A DNA stretch of 64,000 nt from contig WNNJ02001098.1 in assembly GCA_012934845.2 (NCBI GenBank), forward strand, positions 62,001 to 126,000, written 5' to 3'. This document shows, piece by piece, positions 30,545 to 43,010 of this stretch (the stretch's first letter is position 1; every line of letters begins with the position of its first letter). The notes beneath the pieces were generated by a model. That model was given only the letters and a program-made list of their open reading frames with translations. It did not search any database and had not been told where the DNA came from. The translations under genes and the position numbers were made by a program. The DNA comes from Pomphorhynchus laevis. Lineage: Eukaryota; Acanthocephala; Palaeacanthocephala; Echinorhynchida; Pomphorhynchidae.

Positions 30545-31455
30545 TTGACATTGAATAAAATCTGTTTTTCCTCAGAAGATACTTTATGTACACCTATCAA
30601 TTGGTCGAGAGATACTAGCGATCAGGCTAGGTCGATTCGTATCTGGACAAGGGGCAGTAAGCACTCACGCATGTGCGGTACAGTGACCGAAGAGGTTCAC
30701 CAGAGCATCTCCAGCAATAGCCCCGCAGGCCAAGAATTGACCTTCCCAGGTGTCAAAGAATTCAGTGATGGGATTCGCCCTTGCCGCTCTACGATCTCCG
30801 TGAAAACCAAAGCTCACCCAAAGCTCACCAAAGTAGTGGCGACAAATCGTGAGTTGGTTGCACTTGCTATTGCTGATGGTCGCAAAGTGTCTGGAGATTT
30901 GATGGCAAACAGTTGCAATGATCGGGAAGAGCAAAGTTCATCGCATATTCGTAATCCTCACAATTTTAGTTCAAGTCACATTATGACTGGTAAACCAAAA
31001 AAGCGAATCAATCGGGTAAAGCGCGTAGCGCCTCGCGAAATCGATGCCTAATCCTTCAAAATGTGCCTGAGGCTCCATCATCATACATCAAGCAGAGAAA
31101 AATAAACGCGGATTTAGACCATGTACATTCCGTATTAACTCAGATATGCGCAGGCGAGAGCCGCGACTTAGTCGGACAAATTAAGGTGCTTGGTCTATAT
31201 CGTTTAGGTAAGCGGTTGGATTTCCCGAGGTTGTTAAAGGTGGTATTTGAAACTAATGAACAGGCTGGATTCGTGATGTCTGTTTCGAACAAATTGCGTG
31301 GTGATATAGTTCGTATCCGTCCTGATTATTCGATGGAGGAAAGAAGCATGATGAGGAAAGCTAGGATTGAGTTGAATCGTCGCATTTTAGATGGAGAAGA
31401 TAACCTAGTTATTCGGGATTTTCGAGTTGTCCGGAAAAGGCCGTTTGTGCGTTGA
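30545..31455 (+). pseudogene. CR1-like LINE ORF1 (RRM-like), one frameshift
   Basis: The first frame (30,545-31,051) is a low-complexity Ser/Thr/Lys region ending KPKKRINRVKRVAPRE. The second (31,063-31,455, and slightly upstream) reads LILQNVPEAPSS, then LYRLGKRLDFPRLLKVVFE and ARIELNRRILDGEDNLVIRD. The ILxNVPE...YRLGK...PRLLKV pattern is the RRM-like domain of CR1/Jockey-type ORF1 proteins. The two parts are in different frames, so one indel near 31,050 broke the gene. It lies 165 bp upstream of the endonuclease frame. Confidence 0.7.
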
Positions 31456-31619
31456 CGTCCACTCGTAACGAGGGCGATCTCATTTGCTTCGATTGTTTGA
31501 TTCCGAATGCTGATGTGCATTCTCAGGGTTGCACGTCTTAACGTGCTCGTATCATTGGCTACACTAATATTCGTAGTTTAATTTCGAATCTTGATGACGT
31601 TGGAGTTTGGACGCATTCT

Positions 31620-32579
31620 ATGTATACAGACGTATTGGCTATTTCCGAGACGTGGTTACACGATGCCATTCTTGATAACGTAATATCTATTCCAGGTTAT
31701 CAATTATTACGTTCAGATAGATGTCCTCCTAAGAGGGGTGGTGGAGTAGCACTTTATGTTCAGGATAAGAACGTTATTAGCAATATAGTAAGATACTCAA
31801 ATGGAGAAGGAACTGATGAGTGCTTAATAGTTGATCTTGTTATATATAGCCTTCACGTATTATTAAGTGTTCTTTATCGAACACCCAAATCAGCCATTTT
31901 AAATGATGAGCTGATGCATATTTTAACTAGAGCTTGTAGTAGGCGTGATCATTCGTTCATCTTAATTGGTGATTTTAATCTACAGACCCTGGTGATTGAT
32001 CAAGATGGTAACAGAATTATTGGTAACTGTTTCAATCATGATAAGAATCTATGGGAGTTCTTGGTATGTAATAAACTACTCGTTCAGCATGTATCTGCTC
32101 CTACTAGATTTGGCACTGATAGCGTACGTTCTATACTTGATCTTGTATTTTCTCAAAGAGATGGTCAGATATGTGACCTATCCCACAATCCTCCAATAGG
32201 AGGAAGTGATCACTGTGTTTTGGTGTTTAAGCTGACTATAGCTTCAGATATTATTGCAATCGATGCCGAACCTTCATTGACAAAGAGATCATGGCATCAT
32301 GTTGATGTCGCGATGTTACAACAGTTTGTGTCCTCGTTGAACTTTGAGTGTGGTGATATTGGAAGCCAGGAACGTTGGCATTTCATTCGAGATTTACTAA
32401 TTCGCATATCTGATTATTTTGCTCCTCGTAGATTAATACGTAAAACTGCTCATAAGAAGCCTCCGTGGTTTGACAGTAATCTACGTGAAGCTCTCAAAAT
32501 ACGCAACACTTTGTTCAGAAAGTGTAAGCACAAAGGTAATTTGATTGCTCAATTCAAATTTGCTTGCAATGCATATTAA
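31620..32579 (+). CDS. CR1-like LINE ORF2: AP endonuclease domain
   Basis: A 319-residue frame. Endonuclease landmarks are YTNIRSLISNLDD just upstream of the Met (same frame), ISETWL, RSDRxxxKRGGGVALYV, VLYRTPKS, IGDFNLQ, and GGSDHCVLVF. A spacer follows with KKPPWFDSNLREALKIRN, usual between endonuclease and RT. The real start is probably upstream near a TAA at about 31,538. The frame breaks at 32,579 and the RT continues in other frames. Confidence 0.85.
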   Translation: MYTDVLAISETWLHDAILDNVISIPGYQLLRSDRCPPKRGGGVALYVQDKNVISNIVRYSNGEGTDECLIVDLVIYSLHVLLSVLYRTPKSAILNDELMHILTRACSRRDHSFILIGDFNLQTLVIDQDGNRIIGNCFNHDKNLWEFLVCNKLLVQHVSAPTRFGTDSVRSILDLVFSQRDGQICDLSHNPPIGGSDHCVLVFKLTIASDIIAIDAEPSLTKRSWHHVDVAMLQQFVSSLNFECGDIGSQERWHFIRDLLIRISDYFAPRRLIRKTAHKKPPWFDSNLREALKIRNTLFRKCKHKGNLIAQFKFACNAY

Positions 32580-32699
32580 CGCCTCAGAATTAAGAAACGT
32601 ATGGAGTATGAGGATCAAATTGTGCAATATTGAAATAGCTCGCCCAAACGCTTTTAGTCATATGTTCGTCAAAGTACGCGTACTTATTGTGCGATCACT

Positions 32700-34366
32700 A
32701 GATTATCATCAAACGGAAAGTTGCTTGATTCCCCTTCTGACGGTGCTAATAAGTTTGCTAATGCATTTGACCTACATAATGCTAGTTCGACCATAGAAGA
32801 TAGTGTTCAGTCATTCAGTTTTCCTACATGCATTAGTGATCCCATTGTATTCAATGTGAATGATGTGGATTGGAGGTTATCATATTTGTCGTCTTCATCT
32901 TCTTCAGGTCCTGATGATATTCATCCGCATCGACTCAGGGTGTTGAGTCAACATTGGCTCCTTCGGTCTCTAGCTTGTTTCAGGCATCACTGATTAGCAT
33001 GAAGGTACCGTCTGAATAGAAGAGTGTGATAGTAGTGCCGGTATTCAAAAAGGGTGACCCAAGGATAGCAGACAACTATCGAGCTATAAGTCTTACAAGT
33101 CATTTGGGTAAGTTACTGGAAAGGATAATTCACGAACATATATTCAGACACTTGAGCATATCAGGTCAGCATAGCTTTATGCAACATGGCTTTAGAGAAG
33201 GACGTTCTTGCCTTACCAACCTTTTGTCTGCCCGTGAGGCCTGGATTGAATCTATGTCTCAAGGAAAGACAGTTGATGTTATTCTGTTCGATTTTAGTCG
33301 TGCATTTGATCGTGTTCCCCATAGTCTCCTCATTCAAACAGTGGCCAGCTATGGCATTAATAGCTCAATTATAGGATAAATTAGAGATTTTCTATCTAAC
33401 AGATCTTTCAGAGGACGAGTTGGTAGTACCCTATCCTCACCACATTTAATTACGTCTGGAGTTCCTCAGGGTTCTGTACTAGGACCTTTATTGTTTAACA
33501 TGTTCATGAACAGTTTACTCACACAGCTCCATTGTCCGTGTTTAGCCTTTGCTGACGATATCAAAATCTGGTGAGGTCATATCTGCAGATGACCATATCC
33601 GCTTACAGCGTGACATTGATAGGGTTTATACATGGAATGTTAATACTGGGGTATTGTTAAACATTTCTAAGTGTTCAGACATTCGTCTCGGTAGGTCCAA
33701 TGTGTATTCCTTGTATAGTGTCGGGACATATAGTATCATTTCGACCAATCAGGTTCGTGATCTTGGCATACTTATGCAATCGTCACTTAAAACTAGAATG
33801 AATACTGAAAGACGTTGCTGTTAAGCAAGGAAGGTGATTTATCTAATTAAAATTGTTTCTTGTCAATATCCCATCAGTGTTTTGCTCGGCTATGTCATGC
33901 GTTTGTTCGTCCCCATATCGAATATGCTATCCAGGCATCATTCTCTTATACAAGAGGTGAAATGAGGGATTTATAGAGAATTCTACGTCGTGGCAGCAAG
34001 CTCGTTCGAGGATGTAAAATGATGAGTTATAGCGATCGTTTAACTTCAATAGGCATGATATCAGTGCAAGCCAGACTACTCGTTCTGGATCTGCTTGCGA
34101 TGTGGTCTATAGTAAAGGGGATAGATGGATACCCAAGTGAATGTGTTAAATTGAATGTCCGACAAAGTCGCAGGGGTCATTCTCTCGCGTTACGCGCAAG
34201 ACAAATTGGAATGTCGACAATTGTATATCGATTGTTACGCAGAGTGAGAAAGTTGTGGAACGCATTGTCTCACGACATCATGATTGCGTCATCATTGACA
34301 TCATTTGGTCGGCTTCATCAATTATCCTCGTGTGAATTCTTAAAGCCATGGTCAACACATGGATGA
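32700..34366 (+). pseudogene. CR1-like LINE ORF2: RT and C-terminus, broken
   Basis: Segments in shifting frames: SSSSSGPDDIHPHRLRVLS, VPVFKKGDPRIADNYRAISL, HGFREGRSCLTNLLSA, ILFDFSRAFDRVPHSLLIQ (motif A), SGVPQGSVLGPLLF (motif B), and FADDIKIW (motif C, aspartates intact, then a stop). A C-terminal segment follows with SDRLTSIGMISVQARLLVLD. Several stops and at least three frame changes are visible. The 3-prime UTR runs to about 34,505 (GGCCTTCTAGGTCAAAGCTC, then TAATAATAAT). A truncated copy of this end is at 14,946-15,222. Confidence 0.8.
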
Positions 34367-34599
34367 GACACGCTGATCAAGGCAACATTGGAAGTTCTTA
34401 TCCTTGGTTTGGTTGAAATTGATATGTTTGTTTAATGTTTTGTAATGTACTATGAGCGGGCAAAACGGCCTTCTAGGTCAAAGCTCTGTATATAATAATA
34501 ATATTTTTTTAATAGCAAAATTTATTTTTACGCACAAAAATTACATAATATAATAATAATCTTTATTCTAATATATGATATATTAACTATTAATCTAAT

Positions 34600-34830
34600 C
34601 ATTAAAATTGACTTTTATTTTAAATTTCAATTTTAAGTTTTAACTTGATATAAATAAAAAATGTATAAAATCTTATAATTATTTATTATTTATATTTATT
34701 TGTGATTTATTTATAGTAAATAATACGTAGACTCAGTTATCTGATCTGATTATTGGCACTTTATTTCACTATAATGACACCTTATTTCAGTATTATTCAC
34801 ATCATATTTCCATTATCATATTTCATTAAT
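34600..34830 (+). repeat. Repeat C end plus 20-22 bp minisatellite
   Basis: 34,600-34,745 is the AT-rich right part of repeat C, ending CGTAGACTCAGTTATCTGAT. It is followed by about four diverged copies of a unit like CACTTTATTTCACTATxATGA. The same minisatellite unit occurs at 45.5, 54.3 and 61.6 kb. Confidence 0.6.
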
Positions 34831-34873
34831 CCTGAAAGATAATATTATTATAAATATTATTATATTTTGTTTA

Positions 34874-35400
34874 AAAAAAAGATTTATTTTTAACGTGGCA
34901 AATGCGTGCCAGCGAACGCTTACATGACCACAACAAACCAAAAATGTAAATCATGTGTCGGGAAGGTGTGAACGAAGGAGGTATTTGACTGTGATGAAGG
35001 GGGAGCGCGGCAAACGTCGAAAGGGAGTTGATTCCAGGCGAGTGAGGCGGCGACGAGGAAGGATCGGAGACCGTAGTTGTTGGAGTAATTGGGAACGTGG
35101 AGTAAGAGGGTATGACGGGAACGCAGCGATAGCGAGGTGGGACGAGTGTCGTCTAAGAAAGGAAGGTTGATGAACGATGGGGAGCCGACAGCGATGAGAC
35201 GAAAAGTAACGAGAAGAAGGCGGAGTTTGATGCGGATGTGGATGGTGGGCCAGGAGAGTCGGGCAAAATATGTGGATGCGTGGTCGAAATGCGTGATCAT
35301 CGAAATGGAAGCCTAATAAAGGGAGGTTGTGGACTATGCGGATGATCGATGAGGCAAAATACCATCGGTTAATGCGTCTGAGACAGTAACACTAGAGATA
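34874..35400 (-). mobile_element. L2/CR1-like LINE copy, 5-prime truncated, internal deletion
   Basis: The minus strand matches the 3-prime end of the 0.4-4.6 kb element, including the hairpin tail (TTTAACGTGGCAAATGCGTG on the plus strand). Around 35,295 about 225 bases corresponding to 3951-4177 are missing. 35,300-35,395 resumes with the upstream GGCTTCCATTTCGATGATCA block. It encodes SLAWNQLP-type C-terminal text with frame breaks. Confidence 0.85.
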
Positions 35401-35416
35401 AGGGCACAAGGGTTGG

Positions 35417-36160
35417 ATGCGACATGTTTTCAACGGGGTGTCTTCCTCGTACTTGGAAGAAGCAAGACTAAAAGCTACACAAGCCTTGAAAGCAAAAGTT
35501 CGAAGAACTGTAGTGACCTCATATCATATTCCTCACAGCGTTTTTACCTATTGTTCACTAGACTCAGCTCCTAAAAATAGAAAGGCTCACAATAGCAATA
35601 TAATTATACGCGGAACAATCCCAAATAAAGATGATCACTCTCTTGTGAAAGAAATTCTTAAATATATTGGTATTAATATAACTGATTCAGCAAAGTTTAC
35701 ATACAAACGATTAAGTGAGCTCAGGGTGACGGAACACAGCTACTTCAAGTTAAGCTAGGTAAACAGCTAGTACCACTTAAGTGTTCAAAACGATTGAGAT
35801 ATCTCACCCATAGACACATCACATATATAAATCCCGACTTTAATTGTGCTAAAACATTGAAAAATTTTAAGTTACGATAATCTAGACGGCAGAAGCAAAC
35901 AGAAAAATCTATTATGTGCGTTATTAAACTAGAAACAGTCATTCTATTGAAATCTAACGTGTTCGTTAATCAACAAGATACAGTTGCCTTAGCAAAAATC
36001 CTAAGAAGCCAAATGCCTAATATCTGCGTAACAATGTATATACTCTTGTGGGACGTCGAGGGTCTAAAGTATGTTCTCAATTCAGGTGTCGATGATCTTT
36101 CGAACTATTCGTTGTGCTGTTATTTAATGAAACCTTCCAGACTAATATAGCATATATTTT
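35417..36160 (+). pseudogene. LINE ORF1 (RRM-like) and endonuclease N-terminal fragment
   Basis: 35,500-35,880 reads NIIIRGTIPNKDDHSLVKEI, YKRLSELRV and, after a frame change, LGKQLVPLKCSKRLR. This is the pattern of a LINE ORF1 RRM-like domain, but of a different family from the one at 31 kb. 35,914-36,150 has a frame with NVFVNQQDTVALAKILRSQ, which may be the first strand-helix of an AP endonuclease. Strongly decayed. Confidence 0.45.
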
Positions 36161-36264
36161 TTATTGTTCCAAGAACACTGCATATTTACAATCACGTGGA
36201 AGACCCGTCGATGGTTTCTTTATATCAGAACTACTCATATAATCCCAAATGTAATAATTGTCTT

Positions 36265-36607
36265 ATTACTGTTACCATTCGTCTCATCGCTGTCGGCTTC
36301 CCATCGTTCATCAACCTTCCTTTCTTAGACGATACTCGCCCCAACTCGCTATCGCTTCGTTCCTGTCATACCTTCTTACTCCACGTTCCTAATTACTCCA
36401 ACAACTACGGTCTCCGATCCTTCCTCGTCGCCGCCTCACTCGCCTGGAATCAACTCCCTCTCGACGTCCGCCGCGCCCCCTCCTTTATCACATTCAAACA
36501 CCTCCTCCGTTCACACCTTCTCGACATCTGATTCACAGTCTTGTTTTTTTGTGGTCAAAAAGCGTGCGCTGGCACGCATTTGCCACGTTAAAATAAATCC
36601 TTTTTTT
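36265..36607 (+). mobile_element. L2/CR1-like LINE, short 3-prime copy
   Basis: Co-linear with 4261-4602: VTIRLIAVGFPSFINLPFL, then AWNQLPLDVRRAPSF to the stop, and the hairpin tail with a T7 end. It is about two to three per cent different from the long copy; the frame is open over its whole length. Confidence 0.9.
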
Positions 36608-36652
36608 ACTGTATGGTGATAGAAACTTTAGATATGTCCATTATTTTATAAA

Positions 36653-36707
36653 AGAGAAATTTATTTTGAGTGGCAAATGCGTGCTAACTGCGAGCTTACA
36701 AACCCCC
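36653..36707 (-). mobile_element. LINE 3-prime tail, minus strand
   Basis: On the minus strand: GTTTGTAAGCTCGC, AGTTAGCACGCATTTGCCAC, TCAAAATAAATTT. It is a variant of the shared tail (CTCAAAATAAAT instead of GTTAAAATAAAT, as at 62.5 kb). It sits 46 bp after a plus-strand tail, so two LINE ends face each other. Confidence 0.65.
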
Positions 36708-36829
36708 TAAGAATGAAATTTATGTTACTTTAACCCTCTATCCGAAACTACAGTTATTATAGATGCTTTATCAAATAAATTAACGATGATAAGCCATGAG
36801 AAAAGTGTCATATGATGAGATTTAACATC

Positions 36830-37100
36830 TTATTCGAATTTAAAAATTCTACGAATGCCAGGATTCTTGAGGAATTTTTAATAGCTAGAAATTTCTATAT
36901 ATGCAATTCAACTGATATATTTACGTATCATGGAACAACGGAAGAAGTGTAGTGGACTTAGTTTGGATATATGGGGGTCAGAACGCTATTGTAGAAATGG
37001 ACACGCAATCTGATATATTTCTTACTAAATATCATCCAATTCGTATAAAATTCCATATTAATAGAATTAAAACACTAATATATATAACTCCAGGAAATTT
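36830..37100 (+). pseudogene. LINE endonuclease fragment
   Basis: Two frames give LEEFLIARNFYICNSTDIFT and, after a shift, GRSVVDLVW...TKYHPIRIKF. These are the middle and end of an AP-type endonuclease. The GRSxVDxVx phrase matches the LINE at 54.6 kb. It is followed by an (ATATCCAT)n microsatellite to about 37,215. Confidence 0.5.
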
Positions 37101-37375
37101 TATCAGGAAATTAATAATATATCAATCTATAATATATCCATATATAATATATCCATATAGCCATATATAATATATCCATATTATTAATATATTAATAATA
37201 TATTATAAAAATATATTAATAATATATCGCTAGATATCACACTTATTTGCATAGAAATTGTACAATCAAATCAAATTAATAAAAGTTATCAATTAATTAT
37301 TATTACACTGCAGAGTTTAACCCACAAGGATTATTTACTCGATCCCAAATCATTAATAAAGTCAATAAAATTAAA

Positions 37376-38840
37376 TTAAAAGTAATGTGATACTCGAATA
37401 CACGGGCTTATACAATAATTAAGAACATCCCTTCGAAAACTAGTCACAAGCAGTGCAATCATATCGCACGGAAGACCGTTCCGAGCTCGTAATACTCTTT
37501 GGGATAATTGAGATGATGTGTTACTTAACCCTCGTTCCCAATTCATCAGATTACCACATATTGTTGTGGATACCCGTGAATTCCATTCACTATACAGTAC
37601 ATGGCTAACATATCTATGTACATTAACATGCAACGGACATTATTAAAAGTAACCGCGAGTAGACGTTGTGAGTAGCTCAGATTTGAAATTTCATTGCATA
37701 ATTTGCTACCACGTCGTAGAATACATTCTAAACTGTTAACCTCACCCCTGGAAATTTGAAAATTCGCTTGGATACTGTGTTCTAAATGAAGACGTACTAT
37801 ATATTTATATAATACTCCAAAACATGAAGGTGATAGGTGCGAAAGAACATTCTTAATAATTTAAAGTTAACTCTTAGCTTCAGCACATCTCCAATCACTG
37901 TCAACTCTAGTTATCAAAGTCCGATCCCAAATTATTTCCAAATCCCGAACACTCACAACTGTTTCGATATATTGTAACCCTAGCATAAATGAAAATATAA
38001 GTGAAGACCTTCCAAAGCGCATGTGAGCACATTTCGATACAATAATCAATAACCCGGTCTGACAACTTCAATCATAAATTTTATTAACTTCCATCTGAAA
38101 CTCCACACGGTCAGCTAATTAATCATTTTTGGCCTTTATTTTCAAATTATCGGCGTACGCAAGACATTTATAATTAATTTTAAGCAACAAGGAGTCAACA
38201 AAAATTGAAAATAAGAGAGACCCCAACACTGTACCTTAAACACCAGCATTCAAATCTCTAAGGTCAGATAGGTTTTCACCAATACGGACATAAAATTGAC
38301 GATCACTAAGGAAATTGTTGACCTAACCAACAACACTGAGGTGAATGCCGTAAGAAATCAATACGTAGTTTAGTATGAAATGAGGTACTCGATCAAATCC
38401 CGGTTAAAGTCGAAGAATATAACATATACACAGTACCCAATAGACATCAAGTTTATCAAGCACGACGTGCACACAAAAGATTTGATAGCCAAGATCTGCC
38501 TTTTCGGAAACCTTGTTGTGCAGAACTTTAAAGGTTATAAGTGTTTAAATGGGAAATTATTCTACTATGCACAATTCACTCTAAGATCTTACTTAAGTGA
38601 CTTGTTAGACTAATCGATCTGTAGTTATTGGGATTCAATCTATCGCCTTTCTTATGACTAGGAACAAAAGTGGCTAAACGCCAGTCATTAGGAACAGTAC
38701 AGGAATCTGAGGATATTTGGAATAAATCACAAAGCGGCCCTGCGAGATGATTAGCTACACGCAGAATAAACGAACACATGCCGTCAGGACCAGAAGCAGA
38801 GAAGGAAGATAGACTCAGCAAGTTGCCCAAAACTTATTTA
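37376..38840 (-). pseudogene. CR1-like LINE ORF2 remnant
   Basis: Reading down the minus strand from 38,830: GPDGMCSFILRVANHLAGPL, FVPSHKKGDRLNPNNYRSIS, LTSHLSKILE, QQGFRKGRSWLSNLLCARR, a decayed FDF motif, FLSDRQFYVRIGENLSDLRD, GTVLGSLLFSIFVDSLL, and YADNLKIKA in place of FADD. C-terminal text ends near 37,376. It is a relative of the 30.5-34.5 kb element with many stops and frame changes, clearly older. Confidence 0.75.
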
Positions 38841-39149
38841 TTCACAATTATCGGAGTAGACAAATATGAAGTTAATGTAGGAAAATCAAAATTGTTCAAA
38901 ACAGAAGTGGGTGTGTACAACTTAAATACATTTGCGAATTCATATATCAAAATGAAAATTGATTAATTGATTACGTACATTGAGAGATTGAATACAGCAA
39001 TTGACTCGACTACTACGCCGAACGTAGTAGGGAAATTCAAAATTTACTCGCAGCAGTATGTCATTCTAAGCCAATTAAATGATTGTGACTTAATAAAGTC
39101 ACATAAAAAGGTAGTGAAGCGATTATATCAACAATAATTGCTAAAATTT
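38841..39149 (+). other. Unassigned, possible LINE 5-prime region
   Basis: Short frames include NVGKSKLFKTEVGVYNLNTF and VGKFKIYSQQYVILSQLNDC. I do not recognise them. They may belong to the start of the ORF1 that follows. Confidence 0.3.
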
Positions 39150-40320
39150 TATGGAAAAAATGGAACAGCATAGAATTGTCGGAGCTTCAAAGCTCCAACG
39201 AATTTGCAGCAAAACTCAACGATTCTGGACCTGGTAAGAGTATTATTTCTCAAGGTAAAAACAATTCAAACAAAGACTTAAAGGTTAGTGATCTTATTCA
39301 CTTATTTACCAAAGAGGCCAAGGTACTTGCCCCAATTCAAAAATTGCAAAACCTTGCGATTATCTCCTTTATCAGGCCACTTAAAAGACAAAAACTATTT
39401 AATCTATTCTTACGCGAGTTCACACAATTGTGTAAAAATCGAGTTATATTTAACTCTGTTCGTTATTTTGAAACATCAATAAGAATTTCGTTCATCACTG
39501 CCGATTTTCTGTACGAATACGAAAATTTTTTTAAGAAAAACTTTACCCAATTAAGGAAGATTACTCTAAAGCCTATACAGGCTTCTCTAAAAATAAATAA
39601 TCCCCCCATGTTGGAAGAGGATGACTTACAGTCACTAAAAATGGCCTTTAATATTGACGATATTCATACAATTAAGTCTAAATTGGGTGAAGAATTGCCT
39701 GTTGCCTTTTGTAAGACTGACATTGACTATGCGCTCACTGTCGAAATCAGGCTCCAACCCCCTTTATGGGGTATAATTTGAAGTTTATGATAATGATCAG
39801 GATGACAGGACGTATCCCCATTGTATTGTATAACATGCTTGGGGGCACTGTGGATCGTCTTGCTCCTCCAAGCACATTTGTGGAGTATGCAGCTCTGAGG
39901 CTTGTGTCAGCTCGATTAAAGGGGATAAATGCGATGCTCCACCATGCTGTAGCAATTGTGCTGGCAGACATCCAACCTGGTCGAGAAGCTGCGTTTTCTT
40001 CAAGGCGTACAGAAGTGCCTTTTCTGCCCCCCCTTCAAAAGGTCCTTCTGGTTTTTCGGCTGTGTCGGCCTGCCCTGACAGAATGACTAATACAAATATA
40101 TTGGATCTTTCTGCCTCCAATAAAAAGTCCATTTTGGCACAGCTGGAACAGATGACAGCTCCTCTGGTTTTGGCCCTCTGTGTGGGCCATGAAGCGAAGC
40201 CTTTATCCTCTGTTTCCCTCCAAAGTCCAAGAAAAGAGGGGCTTCGGCAAAGTCAGTGCCCCCCCCAAAGTGGGGAAACTAATTCAGCAGAAAGTTGCCT
40301 CAACGGGAAATGAAGACATT
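39150..40320 (+). pseudogene. I/Jockey-like LINE ORF1, Gag-like with Cys knuckles
   Basis: The first frame (to 39,781) encodes about 200 residues containing IQKLQNLAIISFIRPLKRQK and VEIRLQPPLWG. It then shifts, and the next frame reads YDNDQDDRTYPHC, GHCGSSCSSKHICGVC, CCSNCAGRHPTWSRSC. The spacing of Cys and His is that of the repeated CCHC knuckles in Gag-like ORF1 proteins of I, Jockey and R1 type LINEs. One frameshift and one stop are seen. The first-frame start is not an ATG, so the beginning is uncertain. Confidence 0.65.
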
Positions 40321-40449
40321 GCCCAGGGGGCTCCGGTTCCGGATGGGGCTAGTGGCAGGAGGGGCAACCCTCCTGTACCTAGATATGTCTAGGTTATCTG
40401 CCCCAGTCTAACTGATGTGCCACAATGGTGAGTAAACCTGAGCCTTTTT

Positions 40450-42490
40450 CACTGAATATTCTTCAGTGGAATTCGGAAGGTGCTTCGGCTCTTAGACTTT
40501 TATCTGGTAAAGACGCAGATGTTATAGTCCTTCAGGAGACGCAGTCTATCCGTCTCCCCCAGAACATTACTTGATTTATCCCTAAGCACATATATTCCCA
40601 CTATACTCCGTACAAAACCCCGCTTCACTTCTCTTCTTCTCAAGGACTCTTAACCTTAGTTAAATGCTCTTTAGTCCTCCCTCTTGCTAAATTACTCTTG
40701 TCCAGCCCTGTCTTGTCTAGTAGTTTCACTCGTTAAGAACGGAAAAAGCCTCAGTCTAGCCAATGTCTACACTCGTCCAGGAGAGATTCACAAGAATCGT
40801 GACCTCCTGGATGGGATTATCGATAGCGGCTATGACATGGTACTAGGTGACTCTAACGACAGAACTGGTCGTTTGATTAACGCAGAACTCCGCAGAGCCA
40901 GGAACGGTTATCTTATTCACAAACCACCGTCCCCCTCCTTTCATTGCACATCAACAAATTCACTCCTCGACTTATTACTGCTCCATGAGAGGTGGCTGTT
41001 AAAACCCTTCTGCACGTAGCAGTCGCGTCAACATCTGTCCACCTCTCATGATCTAATTCGCTGGCGGATAGAGGAAGATACGCTGCTTCGGAGGAGATTC
41101 CACTTTGACCCGATAAGAGTAGCTTTCTTCCGAGCAGCTATCATATGCTTTCCCCAAATTGGAAATGAAAGTTTAACCGAATTCAATTCCTACCTCTCTT
41201 CGCAAGCTACAGCGTCGCTTTCGACAACCTATAAAGGTCGCATTTTCGATCCCACTCCGACAAAACTCAAGGTTCTAGCTAAACTGCTGAACCTTCCTAA
41301 TCTATCTTCATCCGCCAGACAGACCCTCTCGAATGAATACTGGCGCACCAGATATTGGTTCCCGCTGAGTAGGGATAGGGCGAGCATTGCTCGTCTTAAC
41401 CCTTCCCAGTCTTCTTTTTGGAAGATATTCAAGAAAGAGAAATTTGTTTGTTGGAGAGATAGGGCTTTCGATAGGATCGGTAGTATAGGCCTTGACAAAG
41501 TTTTAGAGGAGTCACTTGCCCTATACAACTACGGAGCCACTCAATCTCCGCAACCAATCCCGCCTTGGAGAGACTTTAGGAGTAGAAACATATCTGTCAC
41601 AAATATTCTCAACGTCTGGGGGTCTCTTCCGGGCACCTCCAAATCCGTCGCTCCACTCTCTTCTCGTATCTATCAGCTTTTGACAGCCGATCAAAGAAGT
41701 AAGGTGGCCGTCACAATGCTATTAGCCTCCCCATCCGATGTGGCCGGCATAAATAATAGCAAAAGAGTTTTTATTCCAAAAAAGTCTACGGTCTCTTCTC
41801 CTAAAGACCTGCGGCCCATCTCAATTCAAAATTCCCTCGTCTCGATCTACGAAAAAGCGCTAGCGCGTAGAATCCGCGATCATCTGATTAGGCGAAATTT
41901 AATCCCATCTGGATTCCATTGTTTGTCAAAGGTCGCTCGGTCCATTCAGCAGTTGGTGAAGTGCATCGGTTTTGTCAGGAGTACGTCATCAGCTAGATGT
42001 GGCTGTTTTCCTTGATTTTTCTGCTGCATTTGACCGTATCTATTCCTTTTGTTATCTCTTCTCTCAGGTCCCTCGGGTTGCCTGCGAGAATAGTGAACAG
42101 CGTGGAGATACTGCTGTATACCAAGCGATTTTATTATGAAGACGAACCTGATGCGCGTCAGTTCTACCCTATTACGGGTGTGCCTCAAGGTTCACCACTT
42201 TCTCCAATCTTGTATCTTGTTGCCTCAATAATTCTATTTAAAATATTTAAACGTGAACAACGTCTAGTGGTGTACGCTGATGACACCACAGCCCTGTTCA
42301 CTGGACGCAGATGTAAAGACATAGTCTCTGACATCAGCCGTTTCTTTTCAAGATTAAAAGACCAGCTACCCCAATCCAATCTTATTTTAAACTCCGCAAA
42401 ATCGCAGGTGGTAGTTTTTCATGGCTCCCCTGCGACGAAGAAAAAACTTAAGAGACTGGCACTCTTTGCACTCTCCTCAATTTTTGCCTA
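40450..42490 (+). pseudogene. I/Jockey-like LINE ORF2: endonuclease and RT
   Basis: Endonuclease start SLNILQWNSEGASALR and VIVLQETQSIRL, then a stop. It continues with VYTRPGEIHKNRDLL, MVLGDSNDR and, further on, KRVFIPKKST, DLRPISIQNSLVSIYEKALA, FLDFSAAFDRIY, TGVPQGSPLSPILY and VVYADDTTALF. The YADD is intact. About four frame changes or stops separate the parts. It follows the Gag-like ORF1 by about 130 bp, as in a two-ORF LINE. Confidence 0.75.
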
Positions 42491-43010
42491 AGAATCACTC
42501 CCTACCTTCACAAGTCGAGTAAAATACCAGGGGTTCACTGTTTAAGTGAACTGGTCTTACGATCTCATACGTATCCTGAAGAGAGCTAGGTGGGCTCTGA
42601 AACGGGCTCAGCATCTATCGTTAAATGGAAAAACCCAGGTACGCCTTTGGGGTACCTGGGATATCTCGGGATTAGTTTTCTTTTTAAGAGGACGTCCCAC
42701 AGAGCAAAGACTAATGTTCCTGAAGCTTCTCGTATCTCGTATACCCAGCATAGTCCGAACCGATTGGATTTTTCGGGGGGGGGGGTGAAAGACCCCGGGT
42801 GGTTCAATCGAAAAGCGGCGTGTTGGATCGGTTGGGGGCTCAGATCCCCTTGGATTTGAGGCCATAATAAGAAGAGGACGACTAAGAAGCGACATTTTTG
42901 CTCTGACTACTCTTTTGACAGACATACTGTTATGACACTTATGGCACACTTATGACATTTGCTTCTTGCTTTTGTTTGTTATTAATAAAGTCTTTATTTA
43001 TTTGTATCAA
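42491..43010 (+). other. 3-prime end of I/Jockey-like LINE
   Basis: Residual C-terminal coding text (WSYDLIRILKRARWALKRAQ) followed by a run of ten G at about 42,775-42,784. An untranslated stretch then ends near ATTAATAAAGTCTTTATTTA. No other gene is seen. Confidence 0.5.

Noticed and set aside
39176-39781. 201-residue frame considered as a host gene
   Set aside because: It leads directly, through one frame change, into CCHC knuckles and a LINE ORF2, so it is better read as a LINE ORF1.
42586-42949. Overlapping frames on both strands around a G10 run
   Set aside because: They are antisense or alternate-frame shadows of the decayed LINE C-terminus with no recognisable domain.
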